A DNA stretch of 15,768 bases. It comes from Nitrospiria bacterium (GTDB lineage Bacteria > Nitrospirota > Nitrospiria > Nitrospirales > UBA8639). Shown piece after piece: positions 1 through 7,300 of the stretch. The DNA lies in NCBI GenBank assembly GCA_030430725.1, contig JAUIKP010000024.1, positions 1 to 15,768 on the forward strand. The letters are read 5' to 3'. Both the position numbers and the translations under genes were made by a program. Numbering within the stretch: position 1 is the stretch's first letter; every line of letters starts with the position of its first letter. The notes beneath the pieces are model-generated. The model made no database searches. It was not told the DNA's origin and was given only the letters and a program-made list of their open reading frames with translations.

Positions 1-2
1 TC

Positions 3-30
3 ACACCCTCCACCAATTGATGGAGGGTGT
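3..30 (-). terminator. Terminator-like hairpin after the OB-fold gene
   Basis: A perfect 10-bp inverted repeat (ACACCCTCCA at 3-12, TGGAGGGTGT at 21-30) encloses an 8-nt loop. It lies 24 nt beyond the stop codon of the minus-strand OB-fold gene, where an intrinsic terminator is expected. Any U-tract on the minus-strand transcript would fall outside the window, so it cannot be checked. On the plus strand the stem is followed by an A-rich run, so a bidirectional role is less likely. Confidence 0.6.
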
Positions 31-54
31 AAAATCTTGATAGACCATTCTTCC

Positions 55-510
55 TCAATGCAGTTGAAGCAGACTTAAGCTCTGGCCTGAAGTCTGCCCA
101 CCGTCAATTGGGTTGGTCTGATCGGACTGGTTCCGTTGCAACTGACTAGAGCCCTGACTGGAGGCAGACATCACTTCGATCCGTTCCACCTCAACTTCCG
201 TTGTCCACCATTCTCGATCGATTTCTCCCGATATTCGGAGGATCGTTTCCGGATTGGCGGTAACTTTTCCCCAATCCTCGTGATCGATTTCGACGATGAT
301 GGTTCCGGTGGCATCCTGGAACAGGTAGCGTTCTTCGCCCACTTGGCGAAGAATGCTGCCGCTAACCGTCACCCAGGTATCATCCTTGGCCTCTTGAGCC
401 GCAGACACGGTTGTGATGCCAGTGTGTCTTGGATCCTGGAATTGCGCCCAGAGGGTGAGTGTACTGAACAAGAACAATCCCACGGTCATGAAAAGAATGT
501 GTCTGCTCAT
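55..510 (-). CDS. YgiW/YdeI-family periplasmic OB-fold (BOF) stress protein
   Basis: The 151-residue product starts with a clear signal peptide (MSRHILFMTVGLFLFSTLTL, then WAQ), so it should be exported to the periplasm. The core matches the bacterial OB-fold family of E. coli YgiW and YdeI: 'DDTWVTVSGSI', 'YLFQDATGTIIVEIDHEDW' and 'ISGEIDREWWTTEVEVERIEV' follow the family pattern of strand, acidic DATG turn and ID-W segment. Members are linked to stress tolerance and cationic-compound or metal response; no catalytic role is known. The start is supported by AGGAGA eight bases upstream. Odd feature: after the OB domain (about residue 113) there is a Ser/Gln-rich tail of some 38 residues that typical members of about 130 residues do not have. 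Family assignment is secure; the physiological role here is inferred. Confidence 0.9.
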   Translation of the reverse strand: MSRHILFMTVGLFLFSTLTLWAQFQDPRHTGITTVSAAQEAKDDTWVTVSGSILRQVGEERYLFQDATGTIIVEIDHEDWGKVTANPETILRISGEIDREWWTTEVEVERIEVMSASSQGSSQLQRNQSDQTNPIDGGQTSGQSLSLLQLH

Positions 511-533
511 AATGCTTCTCCTTGGTTGAAAAA

Positions 534-725
534 TTAACGTGTAAACCGCTTACAACTTGTTGGGGCCAATAGCCCAACGAATCCTCCCGCCACCAATCCA
601 CCACGAATGATGGGTCTGTTGATCTCACCGATTATTTCTTGCACCTCCTTTCTTTGTGTCTCAATCCTGTCAGGATTCTTTTTGAATTGTACCCCTAGCA
701 TCCTGAAGCCACGCTGAAAGTGCAT
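534..725 (-). CDS. Possible small hypothetical protein upstream of the OB-fold gene
   Basis: A 63-codon frame ends 23 nt before the OB-fold start, in the same orientation, so the two could be co-transcribed. The first half is basic and charged, and the second half carries a Gly-rich hydrophobic stretch ('IIRGGLVAGGFVGLLAP') followed by a basic end, as in very small membrane-associated proteins. There is no good ribosome-binding site before the ATG at 725 nor before the internal ATG at 701. A strong AAAGGAGGTG motif lies inside the frame (about 644-653 on the minus strand) with no well-placed start behind it. I do not recognise a family. It may be real, a remnant, or chance. Confidence 0.3.
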   Translation of the reverse strand: MHFQRGFRMLGVQFKKNPDRIETQRKEVQEIIGEINRPIIRGGLVAGGFVGLLAPTSCKRFTR

Positions 726-786
726 TTCAGCCTGGCTTAAATGTTGGATCGGTAGGATGGGAGCTCAGAGAGGGGCAGGGTTATGA

Positions 787-1605
787 ATGTATGGAGAAAG
801 GTGGGACAGAAAATTTGGAATGAACAGACCAACAATTTCAGCCTGGTTTCTTCTTCTCATGACTATTTCAAATATGAGCTACGCTTCTGAAGGTGGAACA
901 TTCAGGGCCTCCCCTGGTCTCCTCGAACCCATGGTCTTTGATTTGGTCTTACCAATGAATTCCCACAAACATGATTACGAGTTTAATACTTTGTTGCAAT
1001 ATAATTTCAAGGATGATGCACTAAGAGTCAATCCTGAATTTGAGTACGCGTTTGCAGATGGCTATGGGATTGAGTTTGAATTGCCGACGCAAGATGGTGT
1101 CGTCAAAGCCTATAAACTGGGATTGCAAGGGACATTTCATTTTCTCCAAAATGGAAGTTTTATTCATGGGTGGCAATACATCGGTGAATACCATCGGCAT
1201 AGTGTAAAGTTTGAGGATGCTGGTGGAGAGTTTGAACATGATCCTGGAGAGTTTAAAGATGGGGGAGAGTTCGAGAATGACCTGCTCTATCTATTTGGAT
1301 ATCGGATGAATACCTATTGGAGTATGCTGAATATGATGGGGTTGCGACTGACGGACCTCGGCTCTCACGGGCATCTTGAAGGATTGGTGAATAGTAACCT
1401 TACGTATTCATTCTCGAAAAAATTTCATATGGGAGTAGAGATGAATTGGGAATCTCGACCAAAGCGCCCCGATATCACATTGGTGATGCCCCAACTGCAT
1501 GTCCGTGTCGCCAGCCATGCGAAGATCCAATGCGGATTCGGGATGGAACGAACAGAACATCAGAACTTTCCCGTTGCTGCAGCTCGGATTATTTTTGGGT
1601 TTTGA
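787..1605 (+). CDS. Putative secreted outer-membrane beta-barrel protein, function unknown
   Basis: The 272-residue protein has an N-terminal hydrophobic segment ('SAWFLLLMTISNMSYAS') consistent with a signal peptide. The rest is alternating polar/aromatic strands such as 'YEFNTLLQYNF', 'LRVNPEFEYAF' and 'HMGVEMNWES', and the last residues are 'ARIIFGF'. The C-terminal Phe is the usual outer-membrane barrel assembly signal. Around residues 146-166 there is an acidic near-repeat (GEFEHD, GEFKD, GEFEND), probably an extracellular loop. The start at 787 follows a GAGAGGGGCAGGG stretch at good spacing; the ATG at 820 would give a more standard signal peptide and is a fair alternative. It stands alone, divergent from the OB-fold gene. 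Barrel nature is inferred from pattern; I cannot name a substrate or family. Confidence 0.7.
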   Translation: MYGERWDRKFGMNRPTISAWFLLLMTISNMSYASEGGTFRASPGLLEPMVFDLVLPMNSHKHDYEFNTLLQYNFKDDALRVNPEFEYAFADGYGIEFELPTQDGVVKAYKLGLQGTFHFLQNGSFIHGWQYIGEYHRHSVKFEDAGGEFEHDPGEFKDGGEFENDLLYLFGYRMNTYWSMLNMMGLRLTDLGSHGHLEGLVNSNLTYSFSKKFHMGVEMNWESRPKRPDITLVMPQLHVRVASHAKIQCGFGMERTEHQNFPVAAARIIFGF

Positions 1606-2038
1606 TCTTTTGCCAATGCACTCATATGAACGCGCCGTGTGATAACGTTTTCTTGAAATCCCTCAACATGTATCTGGGAGGGATGATGAGGGGTGGGGCC
1701 TGGATGGGAAAAATTGAAACCTATAGGGAAAGCATCGTATCGGTGAACCAAATTTTGCCTATGAATCGTCGAGGGCTGGGCTTCCTCACGCTCTATTCGT
1801 CGTCCTCGATGGTCGTTCCTGCTGTCTTTGGGCTGCGAGATGACCCACCCTACCGACTACCGTTTAGGACGTGTTGATCCTCTGAGAGAATTTTTTGTGA
1901 ATGATGATAGATTCGATATTTCTCATATTCAGAGATTACGCTAAACAGAATTTTAAGCTTGCCGTAAGGTTGGTCATGATAAGATGGTGGTCCAAAGAGG
2001 TTTTCTCCGTATGTCCGCATAGAGAAAGGAGGGAAAAA
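1606..2038 (+). other. Intergenic stretch upstream of the sensory operon
   Basis: No convincing gene. An open frame begins at 1901 and runs in phase into the PepSY gene, but it lacks a ribosome-binding site and a protein-like N-terminus, so I treat it as leader sequence. A weak promoter-like pair (TTGCCG at 1959, TAAGAT at 1980, 15-bp spacer) lies 50-80 nt before the PepSY start; the spacer is short and I do not rely on it. No clear terminator was seen after the barrel gene. Confidence 0.4.
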
Positions 2039-2386
2039 ATGAAAGTCGATCGGGAGAAAAAAAACGAAACCGATAGAATTTTATTGCCGTGGATTTCCTG
2101 GGTCATTATCGGTCTGTTCGGATTTCTCCCATCAGCGTATCCTGATGACGACGTCCCAGGGTATCAACGCTTAAAGGCCGAAGTGGTTCCTGTCGAACAA
2201 TTGTTCCAAAAGGTGGAAAAAGAGTTTGAGGGAATCATTCTTGAGTTGGAATTAGAAGAGGAGGATTTGCGCTGGATCTATGAGGTCAAGCTACTGACCC
2301 CACAGGGCAATGTTTTAAAAATCGACTACGATGCCAAGTCGATGGCGGTTCTCAAGGTCAAAGGGCAGCGAGACCATTCACCGTGA
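2039..2386 (+). CDS. PepSY-domain exported or membrane-anchored protein
   Basis: The start is set by a very strong ribosome-binding site, AAAGGAGG, just before the ATG at 2039, giving 115 residues. A basic N-terminus and one hydrophobic segment ('WISWVIIGLFGFLPSAYP') place the rest outside the cytoplasm. The segment from about residue 45 ('LKAEVVPVEQLFQKVEKEF', a Glu-rich helix, then 'IYEVKLLTPQGNVLKIDYDA') has the helix-then-two-strands layout of PepSY domains. Small PepSY proteins are often encoded beside OmpR-type two-component systems and are thought to modulate the sensor or periplasmic proteases. Here the response-regulator start lies 28 nt after this stop, supporting one operon. Function as a sensor accessory is inferred from context. 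Confidence 0.75.
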   Translation: MKVDREKKNETDRILLPWISWVIIGLFGFLPSAYPDDDVPGYQRLKAEVVPVEQLFQKVEKEFEGIILELELEEEDLRWIYEVKLLTPQGNVLKIDYDAKSMAVLKVKGQRDHSP

Positions 2387-2414
2387 TGAGGATTTTTTGT
2401 CCCAGGGTAATTCT

Positions 2415-3086
2415 ATGAGAGTGCTTGTGGTTGAAGATAACCCACAGGTGGCCAGGCAAGTAGTCGATGCGCTGCAGCGAGCAGCGTATGTCGTGGATGT
2501 GGCCCCTGATGGGGAGGAAGGGGAGTATTTCGGCCAGACGGAATCCTACGATGCGGTGATCCTTGATCTGGGTCTTCCGAAATGTGAAGGTTTGAAAGTG
2601 TTACAACGTTGGCGCCAAGCGGGACGCACGATGCCAATTCTTATTTTAACCGCCAGGGATACCTGGCGGGAAAAAGTGTTGGGTTTACGGGCTGGGGCGG
2701 ATGACTATTTGACTAAACCCTTTGAAATTGAAGAAGTCGTGGCCCGGATAGAGGCGCTGATTCGGCGGGCGGCGGGCCACGCCAGCGCTGTTTTGACCTG
2801 GGGTCCGGTCATCCTCGACACGAGTCGCCAACGGGTGACCATCCACGATCAACCCGTGGAGTTGACCGCGCTGGAATTCCGTACCTTATCGTATTTTCTC
2901 CATCATCCCCAGGCCGTCATATCTAAGACCGAACTTACGGAACATATCTACAACCAGGAATTTGATCTGGATTCTAATGTAATCGAAGTGTTAATCAATC
3001 GGTTGCGAAAGAAGCTGGGGGCCTCATTTATCAGCACTCACCGGGGTAAGGGATACCAACTCACCGAGGTCGATCATGAAACGTAA
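2415..3086 (+). CDS. OmpR/PhoB-family DNA-binding response regulator
   Basis: With the ATG at 2415 (AGGG seven bases upstream) the protein is 223 residues, typical of the family. The receiver domain opens with 'MRVLVVEDN' (acidic pocket E7/D8), has the phosphoacceptor Asp51 in 'VILDLGLPKCEG', Thr79 in 'LILTARD', and Lys101 in 'YLTKPF'. The C-terminal winged helix (about residues 125-220) shows 'ELTALEFRTLSYFLHHP', 'VISKTELTEHIYNQEFDLDS' and 'NVIEVLINRLRKKL', the recognition-helix region, followed by 'STHRGKGYQL', the wing. Its last 11 bases overlap the kinase start, so the two are translationally coupled and almost certainly cognate. It should act as a cytoplasmic transcription factor switched on by phosphorylation; its target promoters are unknown. 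Confidence 0.95.
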   Translation: MRVLVVEDNPQVARQVVDALQRAAYVVDVAPDGEEGEYFGQTESYDAVILDLGLPKCEGLKVLQRWRQAGRTMPILILTARDTWREKVLGLRAGADDYLTKPFEIEEVVARIEALIRRAAGHASAVLTWGPVILDTSRQRVTIHDQPVELTALEFRTLSYFLHHPQAVISKTELTEHIYNQEFDLDSNVIEVLINRLRKKLGASFISTHRGKGYQLTEVDHET

Positions 3087-4425
3087 TACGCTTGCCCTGC
3101 GCCTGCTGATTCTCTCGAGCGTGTGGGTAGTATTGACTCTTGTGGTGGTCGGTGTGCTGCTCATCCTTCTCTTTCGCTCCCATGTGGAACGCCGATTTGA
3201 TGATTTCTTGTTTGATCAGCTTAAGGGCAATATTGCGGCCAGTGATATTTCTGCCAAATCCGGGGTGTTAGAGATGACATGGACTCCTTCCAATCTTCGC
3301 TTTCACCGGCCCCTATCCGGTTGGTACTGGCAGATTCTCGAAAATGGGAAATTAGTCGCCCGCTCCCGTTCTCTATGGCAGCATACCCTTGAGGTCGTCG
3401 ATCCGGGCATTGGGACCGGTTTGCAACATCAGGCTCTCACGGGGCCTGCCGGAATGCCGTTACGTGGTCTCATTGAAAATGTCACCCTGCCTGATTCGCA
3501 AGCCTCCTTTACGTTTGTGGTGGCAGGTCCCGTTTCCAACATAGATCAGGATGTCCTGGAATTTTCTCAAATGTTGTTGATTACGTTGACCGCATTGGGG
3601 GTCGGATTAGTGGGTGCCGTTTTCTTTCAGATTCGGATAGGGTTGCGCCCGCTTTCCCGGTTACAACGGGCTTTGGCGGAAACCCGATTGGGAAAAACAG
3701 CCAGGCTTCCGGAAAGTTTTCCAGGGGAAGTGCAACCGGTTGTCTCAGAATTGAATGCGCTCTTGGACCATAATACGGCTCTCTTGGAGCGAGCTCGAAC
3801 CCAAACCGCGAATTTGGCTCATGCGCTCAAGAATCCTTTAACGGTTTTGACGAATGAGGCCCGTGCTATGGAAGGGGAGCAGGGGAGTCTGATGGGCGAA
3901 CAACTGAAGAATATGACGCACTCGGTGCATCGATATCTTTCAAGGGCCAGAACAGCGGGGGCGAATCGATTTGTGGGTATTCAAACGCCTGTCGAGACCA
4001 TAGCCGAGGATCTGCGTTTTTCGATGAACCATCTTTACAAGGGCAAAGCCCTCAGCATTCATTTGATAGGACTGGAACAAATCTATTTTCATGGTGATGC
4101 CCAGGATTTAGAAGAAATGTTGGGCAATGTCATAGACAACGCCTGCAAATGGGCCAAGCAAGAAGTTCAGATTCGTGGAGAGCGGTTGGGGAACAACTGG
4201 CGGGTGATTGTGGAAGACGATGGTCCTGGTATCCCCGAAGGCCAGGAAACTGTGGTCATTCAACGGGGGCGCAGACTTGATGAAGCCACACCGGGTACCG
4301 GGCTGGGACTCGACATTGTCTTTGATATAGCCGTGCTGTATGGCGGCTCTTTGCATCTGGAGCGATCCCCGTTGGGGGGCGTGCGCGCCGTTCTGGAATG
4401 GCCCGCAGTAGATGAGCAGGTGTAA
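3076..4425 (+). CDS. Membrane sensor histidine kinase, partner of the adjacent regulator
   Basis: The 449-residue protein has a first transmembrane helix (about 7-33), a periplasmic sensor domain of about 125 residues, and a second helix (about 165-186) leading into a HAMP-like linker ('GLRPLSRLQRALAETRLG'). The dimerisation/phosphoacceptor helix contains 'NLAHALKNPLTVL' with His249 as the acceptor. The ATPase domain shows an N box ('GNVIDNACKWAK', Asn355), a G1 box ('DDGPGI', about 381-386) and a G2 box ('PGTGLGLDI', about 406-414). All catalytic boxes are intact. The overall plan resembles PhoQ/QseC-type kinases, and the upstream PepSY protein fits sensing of an envelope or cation signal. 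The sensor domain itself has no motif that I recognise, so the signal is unknown. Confidence 0.95.
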   Translation: MKRNTLALRLLILSSVWVVLTLVVVGVLLILLFRSHVERRFDDFLFDQLKGNIAASDISAKSGVLEMTWTPSNLRFHRPLSGWYWQILENGKLVARSRSLWQHTLEVVDPGIGTGLQHQALTGPAGMPLRGLIENVTLPDSQASFTFVVAGPVSNIDQDVLEFSQMLLITLTALGVGLVGAVFFQIRIGLRPLSRLQRALAETRLGKTARLPESFPGEVQPVVSELNALLDHNTALLERARTQTANLAHALKNPLTVLTNEARAMEGEQGSLMGEQLKNMTHSVHRYLSRARTAGANRFVGIQTPVETIAEDLRFSMNHLYKGKALSIHLIGLEQIYFHGDAQDLEEMLGNVIDNACKWAKQEVQIRGERLGNNWRVIVEDDGPGIPEGQETVVIQRGRRLDEATPGTGLGLDIVFDIAVLYGGSLHLERSPLGGVRAVLEWPAVDEQV

Positions 4426-4558
4426 TCCACCCTCTCCCAACACCTGTTTGCGCTAACCGATAGGTTTAACCGTAATCGGCAAGTGGGGATTGGCGGGGGT
4501 ATTTTTGAAATCGGCGACTGGCAGTCATTATTTATGACAGGATGATGGGAGATTGATT

Positions 4559-5065
4559 GTGAACATGATGACTCAAGAGATTCAAGTTGTGAAAGTTGGG
4601 CTGGGCCTCGTGCTGTTGGGATTGATGTTTGGTGTGGGAATGGGAATTCTCTTCGGTATTAATGAAGATCTATATAAAGGTTATATTAAACAGGGAATTG
4701 AAGCGAATCCGGCGGTCCATGACGCCAAAAGTGCGGATAAGATTTGGCGATATGCCCAACGTGCTCACTTCCATGCCACGGGGATTGCTGCCTTTTCTCT
4801 GGGGCTGATCATACTCACCATGTTGTCCGGAATGAAATCACGATACAAAAAAGTCTCCGCAATATTTCTCGGCCTCAGCAGTTTGTATCCACTTTCTTGG
4901 CTAACCATGTTTCTCCTTGCCCCCTCCATCGGGCGTGGTCCGGCTCATGAACATTTTCTCACGGAAATATTCGTGTATACAGGTGTGGGAGGCTTATTAA
5001 TAGGCGGTGCTATTCTTTGCGGAAATTTGTTTTTAGGATCCTTTCGCGAAGAGACCTCGTTGTAG
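4559..5065 (+). CDS. Four-helix integral membrane protein, function unknown
   Basis: I choose the GTG at 4559 because GGGAG lies seven bases before it; the ATG codons at 4565 and 4568 are alternatives. The product is about 168 residues with four predicted membrane helices: 'VGLGLVLLGLMFGVGMGILF', 'GIAAFSLGLIILTML', 'AIFLGLSSLYPLSWLTMFLL' and 'VYTGVGGLLIGGAILCGNLF'. A hydrophilic loop after helix 1 ends in 'YAQRAHFHATG', and a second His pair ('HEHF') sits just before helix 4. Histidines beside membrane helices hint at haem or metal binding, as in small cytochrome-like or oxidase-associated proteins, but no known signature is complete. It lies 133 nt after the kinase gene, in the same direction; membership of that operon is uncertain. 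Confidence 0.8.
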   Translation: MNMMTQEIQVVKVGLGLVLLGLMFGVGMGILFGINEDLYKGYIKQGIEANPAVHDAKSADKIWRYAQRAHFHATGIAAFSLGLIILTMLSGMKSRYKKVSAIFLGLSSLYPLSWLTMFLLAPSIGRGPAHEHFLTEIFVYTGVGGLLIGGAILCGNLFLGSFREETSL

Positions 5066-5088
5066 GCTTTGTTACAGGATATATTTAA

Positions 5089-5103
5089 CTTGGGGCTGTC
5101 CTA
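5089..5103 (+). repeat. Left terminal inverted repeat of the IS1595-type element
   Basis: CTTGGGGCTGTCCTA, exactly complementary to 5775-5789. Inside this point the two ends diverge within a few bases. Confidence 0.85.
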
Positions 5104-5132
5104 ATTAATGAGAGTTATTTTAGGATGGTCAG

Positions 5133-5769
5133 ATGCGGAAAAGTCGGTGAAGCCCATGGAAACAGGCGCGATTGATCAAATACGTTGTCTCTGGGACCAT
5201 GGCACACCTCGGCTGCGCTTGTTGGCGTGAATAAAAGTACGGCGGCCTATTACTTCCTGCGACTGCGCATAATTATCACTCAAACCCGGGCTGCAGAAAT
5301 GCCTTTTGCCGGGGCCATCGAAGTGGATGAAAGTTATTTTGGAGGTTGTCGAAAGGGGAAACGGGGACGAGGTGCAGCCGGGAAAGTGCCGGTGTTTGGT
5401 ATTCTGAAGCGTAGAGGGCGGGTGTACACGCAAGGGAAAATCCTTCTAGGTATCATGCTAGATCGCATTGTCCTTGATTGTTTTGTCTATACCGACACCT
5501 ATCGATCCTATAATGTTAATGTTTTGGATATGTCAACGTTCAAACACTATCGGATCAACCATTCGAAGGGATTTGTGAAGAAGCATCAACATATTAACGG
5601 CATCGAACATTTCTGGAACCAGGCGAAGCGGGATTGACGAAAATTCACTGGTGTGCCTCGCCCGCACTTCAACTTCTTTCTAAAAGAGGGGGAATGGCGG
5701 TTTAATATGCCGAATCCACAGCAATAACTCACCCAGTTAAAGCATTGAGTGCAACAAACTTGGGTTTAA
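5133..5769 (+). pseudogene. Broken ISXO2-like (IS1595 family) transposase
   Basis: Joined across its lesions, the reading frame runs from ATG 5133 ('MRKSR') to a natural stop at 5767 ('QQTWV'). Recognisable family blocks are 'AALVGVNKSTAAYYF', 'GAIEVDESYFGGCRKGKRGR' with the catalytic Asp of the DDE/N domain, 'FVYTDTYRSYNV', 'FKHYRINHSKGF', 'HINGIEHFWNQAKR' and, after a stop, 'RKFTGVPRPHFNFF'. Lesions seen: TGA at 5148, a frameshift near 5200 (between 'VSGTMA' and 'TSAALVG'), TGA at 5635, TAA at 5725 and TGA at 5746. The segment between 'VYTQGK' and 'CFVYTD' also seems several residues shorter than usual. Five separate defects mean that this enzyme is not made. The longest open piece is 5185-5637. 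Confidence 0.9.
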
Positions 5770-5774
5770 TTATC

Positions 5775-5789
5775 TAGGACAGCCCCAAG
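5775..5789 (-). repeat. Right terminal inverted repeat of the IS1595-type element
   Basis: TAGGACAGCCCCAAG, the exact complement of the left end at 5089-5103. It lies six bases after the reconstructed transposase stop, as expected for this compact family. Confidence 0.85.
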
Positions 5790-5967
5790 AATAAAATAAT
5801 TTTTTTCGCCAGATAAGGTTTCCTGGAACGGGTTTATCTAGCTGCCCTGTCCCTGCCTTTTGTCTTGACGATTTAGAGTCATTCAAAAATTATATTGTTT
5901 GGGATTACAGAGTGGTTAATGGCATCCAATGGTGGACTTCACCTCGGAATGGAAATTATTTGGCAAA

Positions 5968-6900
5968 TTATTGTGCTTTTTCCTGGTCATACCAGGTGAA
6001 AAATTTTTCTGCACCTTTGCGGCCTTCTTCAAGGAGTAAATTTTTTTCCTTTGCCGAGAGATCGAACTGTGTCGTTTTAATCCGTTGGGTATTAATGGCG
6101 ATAGTACGCTCCCAATCTTTCGGTTTAATGTGGAGCCGCTCAATTTGCGTCCCGAGGCAATCCATCAGCGCGAGGGAAAAGTCCTTGAGACCTTCTATTT
6201 TATGAGATATGTGTTGTCCCGAAACCGTTTCCTTCACCTCTTGGTCTGTGAGCAATTTGAGTCCCAATGTCCGCGGATTACATTCTGCCGTTCGGCCCTC
6301 GGGATCACCTGGAAAATTTCCATCAAAAATCCAGACTGGATAATTATTCAGCACGCCACCATCCACTAAAATATCTCCTTCCCATTCCACGGCAGCAAAG
6401 AACAAGGGAAGACTCATAGAAATTCTTACGGCATCTCTGATCGGCATGTCCGCATTGCGTGTTTCGGTGTAATAGTGGGTTTCGCGTCGATTGAGGCACG
6501 TCCCGGTCACAAGGAGATCTTTTCCGTACTGGTTCTTCATCTGTGCGAATGTAATATCCCGGTTGCCGGTTTTCGCTTTCAGGAGTTCGCCATACCAGGT
6601 ATGAAATTCTTTTCCAGCATAAAATCCGTATTCTTTCCGCAACCGCTTGACATCCCGAAAGACGCCAAAACTCTCATCTTTAAAATCATTGAAATCCTTT
6701 TTCTCCAGGATGCCTAAGAGTTCCTTGGAGGAATGATCGCATGCCAGCAACCCTGCGGTGATGGCCCCTGCCGAACTTCCTGCCAAACGTTTTATGTTCG
6801 CCATGATCCCTTTCTGTTCCAGAACCTGGATGGCGCTACAAAAGGCCAATCCTTTAATACCTCCACCCTCAAATACTAAATTTTCAAATGGATAGGTCAT
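5968..6900 (-). CDS. Patatin-like phospholipase
   Basis: The 310-residue protein carries every patatin landmark in order: the Gly-rich oxyanion loop 'FEGGGIKGLAF' (about 10-20), the nucleophile elbow 'GSSAG' with Ser43, and the catalytic Asp180 in 'ILVDGGVLNNYPV' (DGG motif). These form the Ser-Asp dyad that hydrolyses acyl esters of phospholipids. There is no signal peptide, so the enzyme is cytoplasmic unless exported in another way; no beta-barrel or effector fusion is visible. The start is well supported by GGAG eight bases before the ATG on the minus strand. It is the only intact gene between two dead insertion sequences and has no obvious operon partner, so its role (membrane lipid turnover, or an effector/defence role as for some patatins) cannot be decided from context. 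Confidence 0.95.
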   Translation of the reverse strand: MTYPFENLVFEGGGIKGLAFCSAIQVLEQKGIMANIKRLAGSSAGAITAGLLACDHSSKELLGILEKKDFNDFKDESFGVFRDVKRLRKEYGFYAGKEFHTWYGELLKAKTGNRDITFAQMKNQYGKDLLVTGTCLNRRETHYYTETRNADMPIRDAVRISMSLPLFFAAVEWEGDILVDGGVLNNYPVWIFDGNFPGDPEGRTAECNPRTLGLKLLTDQEVKETVSGQHISHKIEGLKDFSLALMDCLGTQIERLHIKPKDWERTIAINTQRIKTTQFDLSAKEKNLLLEEGRKGAEKFFTWYDQEKAQ

Positions 6901-7284
6901 AATTCATCTCCATAAGCTTACTCCATGGGAATTATCATCATCTTAACTTTAGATGAGCGAGCAGATGCAAATAGCTACACCCTTAAAGGAACATGCCTGA
7001 AAATTTGCCGTTAAAGTTATCTGAGAGCAATCTTGGGACCATTTTTAAAAACCCCCTATCCGAAAAAAGGCCTTTTGTTTAATTAAAAAAAAAGAAATGT
7101 TTGGAGAAAAAACAAATGTGTAAATCAAGCAGAGTACGCTTCCAGAGAGGGAGGTGCGTATCTTTTTAGATACAAGTTGTATCCATTCAGATAAAAATGG
7201 AAGCCCCGTCGGTTTAATCTTAATCACTTCTAAGGATTTCCCCTGGGTGGGAAAAGAAGATTCTCTCGGATCAAAACGGCATCA
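6901..7284. other. Intergenic region between the patatin gene and the IS630 element
   Basis: It holds the presumed promoter region of the patatin gene (minus strand) plus an A/T-rich stretch near 7040-7110. A 60-codon minus-strand frame at 7045-7227 has no ribosome-binding site and no recognisable content; I do not call it a gene. No clear terminator, repeat or RNA was identified. Confidence 0.4.
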
Positions 7285-7300
7285 CTAGTGGATTGTAACA
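7285..7300 (+). repeat. Terminal inverted repeat of the IS630-type element (transposase 3' end)
   Basis: CTAGTGGATTGTAACA pairs with 8382-8397 at 15 of 16 positions. The TA at 7286-7287 is the expected IS630 target dinucleotide. Confidence 0.85.

Larger units (their letters stand above)
5089..5789 (+). mobile_element. IS1595-family (ISXO2-like) insertion sequence, degenerate
   Basis: A 701-bp unit bounded by a perfect 15-bp inverted repeat, CTTGGGGCTGTCCTA on the left and its complement on the right. GGGGCTGTCC termini are typical of the IS1016/IS1595 group, and the interior encodes an ISXO2-like transposase remnant. The last two or three bases of the repeat (CTT/AAG) may be flank. I could not find the 8-bp target duplication expected for the family: atatttaa on the left does not match aataaaat on the right. 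It begins 24 nt past the membrane-protein stop, so no gene looks interrupted on the left side. Because the transposase is dead, it could only move with help in trans. Confidence 0.85.

Noticed and set aside
724..846. A 12-bp direct repeat ATTTCAGCCTGG (724-735 and 835-846)
   Set aside because: Only two copies, one inside a coding region, with no associated element; likely chance.
1446..1877. A 143-codon plus-strand frame
   Set aside because: It starts inside the barrel gene in another frame, has no ribosome-binding site and no recognisable domain.
1901..2038. An N-terminal extension of the PepSY protein
   Set aside because: The upstream part lacks a ribosome-binding site, while AAAGGAGG directly precedes the ATG at 2039.
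4447..4535. Short hairpins and a TTGAAA/TATTTA promoter-like pair before the four-helix gene
   Set aside because: Stems are only about 5 bp and the -10 match is poor; not enough to call a terminator or promoter.
7045..7120. A terminator or small gene in the A/T-rich stretch (AAAAGGCCTTTT palindrome)
   Set aside because: The palindrome has no loop and the 60-codon frame has no ribosome-binding site.
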